Assembly: GCF_011306175.1 (NCBI RefSeq)
Contig: NZ_CP049913.1
Location: 62,001-126,000 of the forward strand
Source of the DNA: Vibrio sp. HDW18
GTDB taxonomy: Bacteria; Pseudomonadota; Gammaproteobacteria; Enterobacterales; Vibrionaceae
Direction of reading: 5' to 3'
DNA: 64,000 nucleotides
Made by a program: the position numbers and the translations under genes. Below, one piece after another: positions 45,427 through 54,582 of the stretch. Numbering within the stretch: the stretch's first letter is position 1; every line of letters starts with the position of its first letter. The notes below the pieces were generated by a model. That model did no database searches and had not been told where the DNA came from. It saw only the letters and a program-made list of their open reading frames with translations.

Positions 45427-46095
45427 ATGAACACGCCAATATTTACCAGAACGTCCAGCTTGGAACGGACCCTTGAAACCAACAAGGTTTTGAAAAACAC
45501 CTATTTCCTGCTTTCGATGACCCTTGTCACCAGCGCAATTGCTGCGATGGCGACCATGGCTATCGGCATTTCTCCTATCATCGCGTTAGTGATGCAATTA
45601 GCCGCGATTGGCATTCTGTTTTTCGTGATGCCAAAAGCGATTAATTCATCGTCAGGCGTGGTATGGACTTTTGTGTTTACCGGATTGATGGGGGCAGCCC
45701 TTGGTCCAATGCTCAATTTCTATGCGGCGATGCCAAATGGTCCGGTTGTGATTGCTCAAGCACTCGGCCTGACCGGTATGGTGTTCCTCGGTCTGTCGGC
45801 TTACACCATCACCAGCAAGAAAGATTTCTCTTTCATGCGTAATTTCTTATTCGCAGGCTTGATCATTGTGATTGTTGCTGCGCTGATCAACATTTTCGTT
45901 GGTTCAACCGTCGCTCACTTAGCGATCAGCAGCATCTCAGCGCTGGTGTTTTCTGGTTTCATTTTATTTGATACCAGCCGCATCGTGCGCGGTGAAGAGA
46001 CCAACTATATTTCAGCCACTATCTCGATGTATCTGAATATTCTTAATCTGTTTACAAGCTTACTGAGCATTCTCGGTATCATGAACGACGATTAA
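45427..46095 (+). CDS. yccA: Bax inhibitor-1 family membrane protein YccA
   Basis: 222 residues with seven hydrophobic segments (FLLSMTLVTSAIAAMATMAI, AVVWTFVFTGLMG-type turn, VVIAQALGLTGMVFLGLSAY, NFLFAGLIIVIVAALINIFV). The C-terminal LFDTSRIVRGEETNYISATI and YLNILNLFTSLLSILG blocks are the family signature. In E. coli YccA is a substrate and modulator of the FtsH protease, guarding jammed Sec translocons. GAGGAAAAGT precedes the ATG. A strong terminator follows. The sigma-32-like promoter fits a stress role. Confidence 0.92.
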   Translation: MNTPIFTRTSSLERTLETNKVLKNTYFLLSMTLVTSAIAAMATMAIGISPIIALVMQLAAIGILFFVMPKAINSSSGVVWTFVFTGLMGAALGPMLNFYAAMPNGPVVIAQALGLTGMVFLGLSAYTITSKKDFSFMRNFLFAGLIIVIVAALINIFVGSTVAHLAISSISALVFSGFILFDTSRIVRGEETNYISATISMYLNILNLFTSLLSILGIMNDD

Positions 46096-46118
46096 TCCAG
46101 CGTTTGAGCTCGCTCTAG

Positions 46119-46146
46119 GCCCGATGGAAAACCATCGGGCTTTTTT
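46119..46146 (+). terminator. Intrinsic terminator of yccA
   Basis: GCCCGATGG pairs with CCATCGGGC across an AAAA loop and is followed by six T. Confidence 0.95.
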
Positions 46147-46206
46147 GTACTTGAGCCTTAGCCTGAGCTTCGCTACCCTAGCCCCAACTCTCCCCATCTT
46201 AGAATA

Positions 46207-46542
46207 GTGAATATGTTTGAATATCACGGTCACACAATTGAAACCGATGCACAAGGTTACTTACTTGATTCGACCCAATGGCAACAAGGGATGATTGCCC
46301 TACTTGCAGAGCAAGAAGGCATTGAGCTGACTGACGCGCATGTAGAAGTCGTGCTTTTTGTCCGTAATTTCTACGCTGAGTTTAAAACCTCTCCGGCGAT
46401 TCGTATGTTGGTCAAAGCACTGGAAAAGCAGCACGGCCCAGAAAAAGGCAACAGTAAATATCTGTTTAAACTGTTTCCTAAAGGCCCAGCCAAACAAGCC
46501 ACTAAGCTCGCGGGCTTACCTAAACCGGCTAAGTGTTTATAG
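46207..46542 (+). CDS. tusE: tRNA 2-thiouridine synthesis sulfur carrier TusE
   Basis: 111 residues, DsrC/TusE family. It accepts sulfur from TusBCD and passes it to MnmA for thiolation of U34 in tRNA. The family block [20 protein letters not shown] and the C-terminal [20 protein letters not shown] with the penultimate catalytic cysteine (C110) are present. The frame opens at GTG 46207, with an ATG two codons later (46213); neither has a clear Shine-Dalgarno sequence. It lies between yccA and acyP, as in other gammaproteobacteria. Confidence 0.93.
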   Translation: MNMFEYHGHTIETDAQGYLLDSTQWQQGMIALLAEQEGIELTDAHVEVVLFVRNFYAEFKTSPAIRMLVKALEKQHGPEKGNSKYLFKLFPKGPAKQATKLAGLPKPAKCL

Positions 46543-46553
46543 CTTGATTACCA

Positions 46554-46829
46554 CTACAAAATAGCAAAGCCAACATAGCGTTGTCGCGGCAAAGAGACCG
46601 AGCGTGTCACCTTAGTGATTCTGGCCGTTTTGGGGCCAATTTGTAACCAGGCATGCAATTGGTCCAACTCGGCTAATCCGCCGCACGCAACCACCTCCAC
46701 TTCACCCGAAGGCAGATTTTTAGCATAACCAGTGAGCCCTAACTTCAAGCCCTGATGAGCGGTGTGGTAACGAAAACCGACACCTTGCACATGTCCTGCA
46801 ACCATAAATTGGTGACACTGTTTATCCAT
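46554..46829 (-). CDS. acyP: Acylphosphatase
   Basis: 91 residues from the ATG at 46829, chosen for the GGAG eight bases upstream (the frame extends to 46847). It hydrolyses acyl phosphates in the cytosol. The catalytic arginine R20 lies in VQGVGFRYHT and the catalytic asparagine N38 in TGYAKNLPSGEVEV. Full family length. Convergent with tusE, with 11 bases between the two stops. Confidence 0.93.
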   Translation of the reverse strand: MDKQCHQFMVAGHVQGVGFRYHTAHQGLKLGLTGYAKNLPSGEVEVVACGGLAELDQLHAWLQIGPKTARITKVTRSVSLPRQRYVGFAIL

Positions 46830-47074
46830 TGCTTCACTCCTCGCCAACTCAGTAGCTCAGGCCGGTACTGAACCTTTAGCAGCCGATCATCCGCGGCTGC
46901 CTGTAAAGCATAGTCAAGATAGCGCTTCTCCCCCATTAAACCGGCTCAATATGATGACTGTTGCTAAAATAAATCGCACCGACCACCGAGTGAGCAAGCA
47001 TACGGCTTTCCTTTGCTTTTCTGGCCCAGTTCCACGACAATAGCCGCCCTGTTTATTTCGATCTGAGTAGCGTA

Positions 47075-48268
47075 ATGACTTCAGCAATTTATTTGGTCAA
47101 AGGCCGTGACAAATCTTTGCGCCGTAAACATCCATGGATTTTTTCTCGTGGGATCAGCAAAGTCGAAGGAAACCCAACCTTGGGTGAAACCGTCGATGTT
47201 TACTCCTTTGAAGGTAAGTGGTTAGCTAAAGCGGCCTACTCACCGCATTCGCAAATCTCGGCTCGGGTATGGAGCTTTGAACCACAACCGATCGATTGCG
47301 CCTTTTTTATTCAACGCATCCAACAGGCTCAACTGCTGCGTAGCGATATAATCCAACGTGATGGATTAACCGGTTATCGTTTAATTGCCGCCGAATCTGA
47401 CGGCTTACCCGGCATCACCATCGATAAATATCAAGATTTTCTGGTCTGCCAACTGCTGAGCGCGGGTGCGGAATATCATCAGCAAACCTTAATCGAGGCC
47501 CTGCGCCACTGCTTCCCTGAATGTCATATTTATGAACGTTCCGATGTAGCAGTGCGCAAGAAAGAAGGCTTGCCAGAGCGGGTTGGCGTATTGCATGGTG
47601 AGTTACCACCAAAATCAGTCGTGATTGAAGAAAATGGTGTCAAAATCAGCGTTGATATCGTTGGTGGACATAAAACCGGTTTTTATCTGGATCAGCGTGA
47701 TAGCCGTTTGCAATCGATGAAATATGTACAAGATAAAAGTGTGCTCAACTGCTTCTCGTACACCGGTGGTTTTGGCTTGTATGCGCTCAAAGGTGGAGCC
47801 AAACGCGTGATCAATGCCGATGTATCGCAACCGGCATTGGATACGGCCAAGTTCAATGCCGAATTAAACGGTTTTGATATCAGTAAAAAGCGCGCGGTAT
47901 TCTTAAATGCCGATGTGTTTAAATTGCTACGCGAATACCGCGATCAAGGCACTCGTTTTGATGTAGTGATCATGGACCCGCCTAAATTTGCTGAGTCAAA
48001 AGCGCAGCTTGATGGTGCCTGCCGTGGCTACAAAGACATCAATATGCTCGCGATGCAGATTTTAAATCCGGGTGGCACTTTACTCACCTACTCTTGCTCT
48101 GGCCTTATGGATCAAGTGCTGTTTCAAAAAATCATTGCTGATGCCGCTCTCGATGCTGGGCGTGATGTCAAATTTGTGGAGCGCTTTGAGCAAGCCGCCG
48201 ATCACCCAACCGATACCGCTTATCCGGAAGGTTTTTATCTCAAAGGCTTTGCTTGCAAAGTGTTATAA
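47075..48268 (+). CDS. rlmI: 23S rRNA m5C1962 methyltransferase RlmI
   Basis: 397 residues. N-terminal PUA domain ([20 protein letters not shown]), then a Rossmann methyltransferase domain with the SAM loop [31 protein letters not shown] and the catalytic-cysteine strand [10 protein letters not shown]. It methylates C1962 of 23S rRNA. The chosen ATG (47075) starts the PUA domain directly, as in E. coli. The window keeps the yccA-tusE-acyP-rlmI grouping of other gammaproteobacteria. Confidence 0.93.
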   Translation: MTSAIYLVKGRDKSLRRKHPWIFSRGISKVEGNPTLGETVDVYSFEGKWLAKAAYSPHSQISARVWSFEPQPIDCAFFIQRIQQAQLLRSDIIQRDGLTGYRLIAAESDGLPGITIDKYQDFLVCQLLSAGAEYHQQTLIEALRHCFPECHIYERSDVAVRKKEGLPERVGVLHGELPPKSVVIEENGVKISVDIVGGHKTGFYLDQRDSRLQSMKYVQDKSVLNCFSYTGGFGLYALKGGAKRVINADVSQPALDTAKFNAELNGFDISKKRAVFLNADVFKLLREYRDQGTRFDVVIMDPPKFAESKAQLDGACRGYKDINMLAMQILNPGGTLLTYSCSGLMDQVLFQKIIADAALDAGRDVKFVERFEQAADHPTDTAYPEGFYLKGFACKVL

Positions 48269-48314
48269 CTGGCGAATAAGCCGCTGTTTGGTTGCAGAAT
48301 CCAGAGCGGCCATC

Positions 48315-48343
48315 AAAAAACGATCTCAATTGAGATCGTTTTT
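48315..48343. terminator. Intrinsic terminator of rlmI
   Basis: ACGATCTCAATTGAGATCGT forms a perfect palindromic stem flanked by an A run and a T run. Confidence 0.9.
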
Positions 48344-48515
48344 ACTCAGCCAATTATTTTCGACCTTAGTTACATAAAAATCGAAGTACCCCTATCACCC
48401 ACCTGGCCTCAACACTCTTCAAGCACGTCTTTTTCACCCTTTATTGATTTAACGCATCGCCTAATGCTGTAATTACAGGCATGGTGACGGCTTCTATTTT
48501 TTTAGAGGTATTCCT

Positions 48516-49622
48516 ATGAGCCTGATTAATACCCAACGTTTGGTTGACCACTTTCTACAACTCATTCAAATTGACAGTGAAACTGGCAATGAAAAGCAAA
48601 TTGCTGAAACACTGGCAGAGCAATTAGGTGAGCTTGGTTTTACGGTGCACAAACTGCCGGTTCCTGCGGACGTCTCCAATGGTTTTAACCTGTATGCACG
48701 CCTCGATGGCACTCTTAATGATAGCATTCTGTTTAGCTGCCATATGGATACCGTCGCACCGGGCAATGGTATTGAACCCATCATCGAAGATGGCATTATT
48801 CGCTCTAAAGGCAATACAATTTTAGGTGGCGATGACAAATCAGGAATTGCCGCTATCTTAGAAGCGGTACGCGGATTAAAAGAACGTCAACAAGCGCATA
48901 AAACGATTGAAATCGCGTTTACTGTGCATGAAGAAGGCGGTTTAAAAGGTTCTGAACATTTTGATATGAGCCAAGTTCAAGCCCAAACCGCTATCGTATT
49001 AGATACCGGTGGCCCAATTGGTACTATCGTACGTGCCGCACCAGGTCAACAAACGATTACCACCGTGATCAAAGGTAAACCGGCTCATGCAGGCCTAGTT
49101 CCGGAAGATGGGATCAGCGCGATAGCTGTGGCCGCCGATGCGATCACACAGATGAAACTGCTACGCATTGATCAAGAAACCACCGCCAATATTGGTATTG
49201 TGCAGGGTGGTCAAGCGACCAATATTGTGATGCCTGAGTTGAAAATTGTTGCAGAAGCTCGTTCATTGAATGACGAGAAATTGGAAGCGCAAGTGCAGCA
49301 CATGATTGAAACTTTCGAGCGCACGGCACAAAAACATGGCGCTCAAGTCGAGATCACCTCAACCCGTGCTTATAACGCGTTTAAGTTGGCAGACGATCAT
49401 CCGCATATTCAAGCGATCAAAGCCAGTTTTAACGCGATTGGTATTGAGCCACAAACCAAGCTCAGTGGTGGCGGTAGCGATGCCAATAACTTTAATGCCA
49501 AAGGCTTAACCACGGTTAACCTCTCAACTGGCATGGCGAAAGTGCATACCACCGAGGAATATATCGCAATTACCGATATGGTCAAAATTGCCGAATTTGT
49601 TTGTGCTTACACCACAGCTTAA
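48516..49622 (+). CDS. M20 family metallopeptidase, peptidase T-like
   Basis: 368-residue cytoplasmic zinc aminopeptidase. Metal-binding and catalytic blocks in order: LFSCHMDTVAPG, ILGGDDKSGIAAI with the bridging aspartate, FTVHEEGGLKGSEHF with the general-base glutamate, AIVLDTGGPIG, and the C-terminal histidine in KVHTTEEYIAI. The dimerisation insert (QTITTVIKGKPAHAGLVPED) is present. Substrate preference (tripeptides for true PepT) cannot be fixed. GAGGTATTCCT precedes the ATG. Monocistronic, terminator at 49639. Confidence 0.9.
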   Translation: MSLINTQRLVDHFLQLIQIDSETGNEKQIAETLAEQLGELGFTVHKLPVPADVSNGFNLYARLDGTLNDSILFSCHMDTVAPGNGIEPIIEDGIIRSKGNTILGGDDKSGIAAILEAVRGLKERQQAHKTIEIAFTVHEEGGLKGSEHFDMSQVQAQTAIVLDTGGPIGTIVRAAPGQQTITTVIKGKPAHAGLVPEDGISAIAVAADAITQMKLLRIDQETTANIGIVQGGQATNIVMPELKIVAEARSLNDEKLEAQVQHMIETFERTAQKHGAQVEITSTRAYNAFKLADDHPHIQAIKASFNAIGIEPQTKLSGGGSDANNFNAKGLTTVNLSTGMAKVHTTEEYIAITDMVKIAEFVCAYTTA

Positions 49623-49638
49623 ATCCATTTCGGCCCAC

Positions 49639-49671
49639 AAAAAACCGGAACATCAACGGTTCCGGTTTTTT
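49639..49671. terminator. Bidirectional terminator
   Basis: AAAACCGGAAC and GTTCCGGTTTT pair, with an A run before and a T run after, between the convergent peptidase and NUDIX-PAP2 genes. Confidence 0.92.
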
Positions 49672-49688
49672 GTATTTGCTGATGTGGA

Positions 49689-51140
49689 TTAATTCGATGT
49701 ATCCGTTACTAAGTCGGACTTGCTGCGTAAACGTAGTAAACCCACAAACAGCAAGATCAACAGTGGATAGCGTAAAGTCGCACCAATCAAAGTATACAAT
49801 CCACTATAGCTAAATGGCTCAATCGCCGATGAAATTCCCTGATTGACCACCAGTAAGCTCACTATCATCAGCAGAGCATCGCGCAGTGAAAGCATGCTTG
49901 GCGCCGGTTTAAGCCAAGTGACCACACCTGAAATCGTGACTAATACCGCCAGCCACTGAGTAAAAATCGGCTGTGGCCAAATAACCAGTAATATTGCACA
50001 ACCGAGCGCCAACCCCCACCAAATCGGCTGGGTGCTTAATAACGCCCGAACATTCACCTCAGGTTTGAGATCAAGCCGGATAATATGCCAAGCAACTAAA
50101 CCACCAAACAGCGCACCGATGGCGATATCACTGACAAAAGCGCTAGCCGAATAAAAAGAGGCCAATGCTAGCCAAGCAAAAATAACGCCCCATAGGCGCA
50201 TCACCCAACGTAAAGTCAACTCTTCTCGTGCATGCCACAGCAGCACACCAAAACAACTCCATAGTGCAATCGGTAAGTTTGGGAAAGAAAAACCGTGACT
50301 AGGAAATAATGCCAATCCCGGCTGATAAACGTGCGGTTTTACTAAGGCAAAGCCTTGCTGAGCGACTAAGCAAAGTAGCGAGGTCACGCTCATCGCAAAT
50401 AAGATTTTGTAGCAATATGCTTTACCTAGTTGCCAATACACTAATGGCAATAGTACTAGGCTAATCACTGGCAGGCTAAAAAGCATACCGGTTAAGATTA
50501 GATTGGATAACCACGGCATAGAATTTTGCAGCCAAGACAGCGCATGTTGTAGATGGTTGAGCCACTCCAGTTCCACTTGCTGAAAGCGTGGTGCAGCCCG
50601 ACTCAGTTCAACCACATAATCGACCGCTTGATCTTCGGCTTGTTTAGCTAAATCGACAATCGCTGCCCATTGTTGGGTATAGCGATACTGCTCGGGTTTG
50701 ATATGACGAGGATTGATCAACATCGCCGATACGGTTTCTACACCATAATCCGGGGCAAACCAGATTGGCAGCTCATTACCACCTAAAGCATTTTGATAAG
50801 AATAAGCAATGATCTGCGATTCACTGACACACTCATACACTAATGCCGTAGCAGTCTGCCCCAATAAACGTTCAACAGAAACAACCATGCCTGTTTCTTG
50901 CCAAGTTTCCCGTTGCGCCGCCATCGGAGGTGTTTCTCCGGCTTCAATTGTGCCACCAGGCAATGACAGTTTTCCGGTCAAAACTTCTTTGGTTAACACC
51001 AATTTATTATCCGCTCGGATCAGACACAGTGCGCCACGATAAGCGGCACTATCCCCTTGATTCGCTTGTACAAAATCAGGTGATCCAATACTCAAAAAAA
51101 CCATTAACACCAGCAAAAGTACGCGAACATGTGCCAACAA
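49689..51140 (-). CDS. NUDIX hydrolase/PAP2-like phosphatase fusion membrane protein
   Basis: About 483 residues if started at the TTG 51140, which follows AAGGA by nine bases; the open frame reaches 51302 but would overlap the upstream gene by 131 bases. A signal-like helix (VRVLLLVLMVFLSIG) is followed by a NUDIX domain with box GGTIEAGETPPMAAQRETWQ plus ETGM (one consensus Glu is Gln). Then seven to eight membrane helices with a PAP2-like layout: KPHVYQPGLALFPSHGFSFP matches motifs 1-2, while motif 3 (SASAFVSD) lacks the usual histidine. The fusion suggests two-step hydrolysis of a lipid- or nucleotide-diphosphate, possibly in the periplasm; that is inference. Confidence 0.85.
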   Translation of the reverse strand: MLAHVRVLLLVLMVFLSIGSPDFVQANQGDSAAYRGALCLIRADNKLVLTKEVLTGKLSLPGGTIEAGETPPMAAQRETWQETGMVVSVERLLGQTATALVYECVSESQIIAYSYQNALGGNELPIWFAPDYGVETVSAMLINPRHIKPEQYRYTQQWAAIVDLAKQAEDQAVDYVVELSRAAPRFQQVELEWLNHLQHALSWLQNSMPWLSNLILTGMLFSLPVISLVLLPLVYWQLGKAYCYKILFAMSVTSLLCLVAQQGFALVKPHVYQPGLALFPSHGFSFPNLPIALWSCFGVLLWHAREELTLRWVMRLWGVIFAWLALASFYSASAFVSDIAIGALFGGLVAWHIIRLDLKPEVNVRALLSTQPIWWGLALGCAILLVIWPQPIFTQWLAVLVTISGVVTWLKPAPSMLSLRDALLMIVSLLVVNQGISSAIEPFSYSGLYTLIGATLRYPLLILLFVGLLRLRSKSDLVTDTSN

Positions 51141-51171
51141 GGTACGATTTCCTTTTAAAAAATGAACTGAC

Positions 51172-51648
51172 TTAAACCAGCGGCTTACGCAACCAATGAA
51201 TATGCTGAACAAATCCAGCGCCCTGATAAAAATCTTGTGCGCCACGGTTAAAATCCCACACTTCAACAAACATCTGTTTGACGCCGTAATCTTTGAAAAC
51301 ATGCTCTAATTTATGGCATAACTGACTGGCAATCCCTTGGCCACGAAATGCTGGAACCACATAAAGTTCATCAACACTGCCCATCGACACTGGCTGGCTG
51401 ACGGTTGAAATTAGTTCACAAAAGTGTCCCGAAATAAAACCAACCAATTGCCCTGCATGCTTAGCCACATATACCAAACACTGAGGATCATCCAAATACC
51501 GAGCAATACTCTTTTCTTGTTCAATCTCGTGGGCGGTTTTGAAATGTTCAGGACTCTGCTGATGGTGCTCATCATGCAATTCAAACATGAATTGATTGAG
51601 TTGCTCTAAATCGGCACTGCTCGCCGCCGAGAGTGATAGCTGGGTCAT
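51172..51648 (-). CDS. GNAT family N-acetyltransferase
   Basis: 158 residues. The acetyl-CoA loop is in ELYVVPAFRGQGIASQLCHK (Q/R-x-x-G-x-A form), followed by FVEVWDFNRGAQDFYQGAGF, the usual motif B. The substrate is unknown. It lies 31 bases upstream of the NUDIX-PAP2 gene and probably shares its transcript. Confidence 0.88.
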   Translation of the reverse strand: MTQLSLSAASSADLEQLNQFMFELHDEHHQQSPEHFKTAHEIEQEKSIARYLDDPQCLVYVAKHAGQLVGFISGHFCELISTVSQPVSMGSVDELYVVPAFRGQGIASQLCHKLEHVFKDYGVKQMFVEVWDFNRGAQDFYQGAGFVQHIHWLRKPLV

Positions 51649-51833
51649 GGTGTGATTTTCATCAATTTATTGTGGAACGAAATTGTATAGGAAGACCTAA
51701 TAAAAATCAGCTCAGTGAATAATGATTTACTGCTATCCGCCTGTTATCCGCGTTGCATAAATGAGACAGACATCAAAAAATATTGATCTCCGCGAAATAC
51801 ACAAGCCAGGTTTAAGCTCGATCGGCGCATAGC

Positions 51834-52739
51834 TTATTGATTGAGATTGAAATTTAACCACTCGATAAATAGATTACCATCGTGATGGTTGACGTGATGG
51901 CGTAACAAATAATGGCGAGTTTCACAAGCGATGCGCCACTCTCCCACCAACACTAATTCACCTCGATCTAGAAGCTGTTGCACTAAAATGTCTTTGACTA
52001 ATAAGATACCTAATCCAAATGTGGCCGCTTCGATGGCGAGTAATGAGTGATCAAACTGCATGATTGGCTTACTCACGGACTGATCATAGCCCAAACTGGC
52101 CAACCAATATTTCCAATTTTCTCGATAGCCAGAGGTTGCCAATTTCGCCGCTTGTGCCAAATCGGCCAAATCATCAATCGGGTGCTGCTGTAAATAATCC
52201 GGGGCGGCAACCACAATCCAATGCTCATCAATTAAGCATATGGCCTCCGTTTGCTCAATCGGTAACGTACCATTAATGATCTCAATATCGGCACGCTGAT
52301 TAGAATTGGGGTAAGGGTTAGAGGTAGTGGAAATCTTCAGTTCAATTTGTGGATTTTGTTGTCGAAACTCGGCTAAACGAGGGATCAACCACTGATGACA
52401 AAAACTCTGGGCAATGTGCAGGGTCAATAAACGGCGGCGCTTGCGTTCAAATAGCTGCTCGGTTCCAACCGAAAGGGAATCAAATACCTGAGTCAGTAAC
52501 GGTAAGTAATATTCAGCTTCCTCCGTCAGCACTAATTTAGAGCCACTGCGTTCAAACAAGGTGGCATTAAGATAAAGTTCTAACTGTTTAACCTGCTGAC
52601 TGACTGCGGCGCGCGTCACGTTGAGCTCAGCCGCCGCATTGGTCAGGCTTTTGAGTCGAGCGGCAGATTCAAAAGCCTTAAGCGCATTAAGTGGCGGCAA
52701 AAAACGTTGCCAGTGTTGGTCAAAAGCGCGAGGCGACAT
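51834..52739 (-). CDS. LysR-family transcriptional regulator
   Basis: 301 residues from the ATG at 52739. The N-terminal winged helix-turn-helix reads LNALKAFESAARLKSLTNAA and VTRAAVSQQVKQLELYLNAT, like GcvA/AmpR-type regulators. The substrate domain begins at LTLHIAQSFCHQWLIPRLAE. It lies 57 bases downstream of the FAD oxidoreductase gene, same strand, so it may be cotranscribed and control that gene or a linked amine catabolism function. Ligand unknown. Confidence 0.9.
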   Translation of the reverse strand: MSPRAFDQHWQRFLPPLNALKAFESAARLKSLTNAAAELNVTRAAVSQQVKQLELYLNATLFERSGSKLVLTEEAEYYLPLLTQVFDSLSVGTEQLFERKRRRLLTLHIAQSFCHQWLIPRLAEFRQQNPQIELKISTTSNPYPNSNQRADIEIINGTLPIEQTEAICLIDEHWIVVAAPDYLQQHPIDDLADLAQAAKLATSGYRENWKYWLASLGYDQSVSKPIMQFDHSLLAIEAATFGLGILLVKDILVQQLLDRGELVLVGEWRIACETRHYLLRHHVNHHDGNLFIEWLNFNLNQ

Positions 52740-52796
52740 AAATAAACGATGTAATAAAACCAACGCTGATAGTGCCAAGCAAATATGACAATCCGA

Positions 52797-54200
52797 TTAC
52801 ACTACTTTATCTGCCTTACCGGCTGCTCCTGCCAATTTGGCTAGCCATTTATCCCAAATCATCGGCTTGCGTTCTTGATCTTCAGCCTCTTCTTTGCGGC
52901 GCACCGCATTTCTGACCAACATCGCCCCTAACCAACGGATGGGCTCTGGTGGAAAGTGTCCTAGCGGGCCTTGTGCTAAACCGCATTGCGACCAAATATC
53001 TTGCCGTTCAAGCACCAGTGAGGTCAGAATTTTTGCGCCAATCCGAGTTTGTGCCACACCATTACCTGAGTAACCAAAACCGTACACAATGTTTTTCTGC
53101 TGATCCAAATGGCCAAAAAATGGCAAACCGGTCACTGAGCGATCCGATGCCCCAGTCCAATGGTAAGCAAACTGACTCTGATTAAGATCTGGAAATAGCT
53201 TTTGGAATGAAGCCGACAGCAATTCAACATAATTACTCGGTTTATTAAACATAGGATCGACGCGATTCGCGTACGAAAAATGGTTGCCCCCTTTGCCGAG
53301 CATCAAACGTCCATCCACGGTATCGCGGTAATAATGCACAAAGATACGTGAATCAATCACCGTGGCTCCCGATCTTAGCCCATTGCTGGCTAACTGTTGC
53401 GGGATAGGATCCGTTATCAACATATCGGAAGAAACCACCACCACACTGCGTTTAAATTGCGTAAAATGTTCCACCATCCAAGCATTGAGCCCCAGTACCA
53501 CTTTCTGCGCTGAGATTTTGCCGTTGGGAGTGTGAATAACCGCAGGCGTGCCAAAATCTAACTGCTGCATTGGCGTGTTTTCATAAATGTGCACCCCCAA
53601 CTGCAGCGCCACTTTGCGTAGTTCTCTAACCAGTAATGCAGGCTGTACACTGCCAGCAGCCGGTGAATAATACCCTTCCAGATGTTGCTGAGAGCCAGAG
53701 ACTGCCGATAATTCCGACTTAGTACAAGGTTGCCAACTGTTACAACCGAGCTGGGTTAGTTGCTCAACAATTGGCGCCATTTGCCCTTGTTGTGCTGAAT
53801 TGGTCGCCGTGTAATAAGTGCCATGACGCTTTAATTGCGCTTTAAGTTGATGGTCGAGGCAAAATTGTTCTATTTCATAGACCGCATTTTCTGACTCAGC
53901 CACCAACCATTTGGCTTGTTGCTCACCAAACAAGCGCTTGAGAGTGGGATACTTGGTTGACCACGTCAGCAAACAGCCGCCATTGGATCCCGAAGCCCCA
54001 CTTCCACACAACCCTTTATCAATTAAAACAATCTGTAAATTCGGCTGCTGTTGCTTCAGCATAATCGCCGTCCATAGCCCGGTATAGCCACCGCCGACAA
54101 TAGCAACATCTGCGCTGATATCTTGCGTAAGTGATTGAGTATCGAGCGGCTGTTCGATTTCAAGGGCTTGTTTAAACCAGTAAGAGAGATGAGGTGACAT
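52797..54200 (-). CDS. FAD-dependent oxidoreductase, DAO/gamma-glutamylputrescine oxidase type
   Basis: 467 residues. The dinucleotide-binding motif DVAIVGGGYTGLWTAIMLKQ starts near residue 32 and GSGASGSNGGCLLTW follows, typical of the DAO family members that oxidise amines such as gamma-glutamylputrescine. C-terminal FAD block: IVYGFGYSGNGVAQTRIGAK. It would oxidise a secondary or primary amine. The ATG at 54200 has AAAGGA seven bases upstream; another ATG at 54206 is too close to it. Upstream of the LysR gene. Confidence 0.88.
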   Translation of the reverse strand: MSPHLSYWFKQALEIEQPLDTQSLTQDISADVAIVGGGYTGLWTAIMLKQQQPNLQIVLIDKGLCGSGASGSNGGCLLTWSTKYPTLKRLFGEQQAKWLVAESENAVYEIEQFCLDHQLKAQLKRHGTYYTATNSAQQGQMAPIVEQLTQLGCNSWQPCTKSELSAVSGSQQHLEGYYSPAAGSVQPALLVRELRKVALQLGVHIYENTPMQQLDFGTPAVIHTPNGKISAQKVVLGLNAWMVEHFTQFKRSVVVVSSDMLITDPIPQQLASNGLRSGATVIDSRIFVHYYRDTVDGRLMLGKGGNHFSYANRVDPMFNKPSNYVELLSASFQKLFPDLNQSQFAYHWTGASDRSVTGLPFFGHLDQQKNIVYGFGYSGNGVAQTRIGAKILTSLVLERQDIWSQCGLAQGPLGHFPPEPIRWLGAMLVRNAVRRKEEAEDQERKPMIWDKWLAKLAGAAGKADKVV

Positions 54201-54364
54201 CGGCATTTCCTTTCAATAATCGCTAAAGAAAATGTAACGCGCTAACCGCTTATCACACAGCAACGATTTCTTGCGCTACGCGTAAGCTTTACTAACGATC
54301 ATCCTAGCTCATTCACTCTTGGATCAATTTCAATGTTGTCACTAAGTCACTTCAATTGATCATT

Positions 54365-54492
54365 TATACTCAAACAACTTGGAGTTGCAGGTAGGTGGCA
54401 AGTAAGTGAGTCCCCATGAGCATAGACAAACTATGTGATTGGGGTGAATGAACCTAGCCAACACCACTGCAGCTTCCAGTAGGAAGGGTATA
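54365..54492 (+). repeat. ERIC-type intergenic repeat, full length
   Basis: 128 bases with TATACTC at the left and GGGTATA at the right as inverted ends, AACTTGGAGTTGCAGGTAGG, and a central palindrome around CCCCATGAGCATAG/CTATGTGATTGGGG. The phrase TGATTGGGGTGAATGAAC corresponds to the classic ERIC core. The copy at 3350-3456 lacks the right end. Confidence 0.85.
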
Positions 54493-54530
54493 TTGAGTCT
54501 AATTGAAAGTAGAAGTTGAGCGGACAGCAG

Positions 54531-54564
54531 AAAAAATTAAGGCAGGATCACTCCTGCCTTAATT
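54531..54564 (-). terminator. Intrinsic terminator of the penicillin-binding protein gene
   Basis: On the minus strand AAGGCAGGA pairs with TCCTGCCTT, followed by AATTTTTTC. Confidence 0.88.
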
Positions 54565-54582
54565 TGTACTCGAGTAATAAGA

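Larger units (their letters stand above)
54207..54582. other. Intergenic region with ERIC element and terminator
   Basis: 376 bases. It holds an intact ERIC repeat (54365-54492) and the terminator of the penicillin-binding protein gene (54531-54564). The first 150 bases are the leader of the FAD oxidoreductase gene and show no clear motif. Confidence 0.6.
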
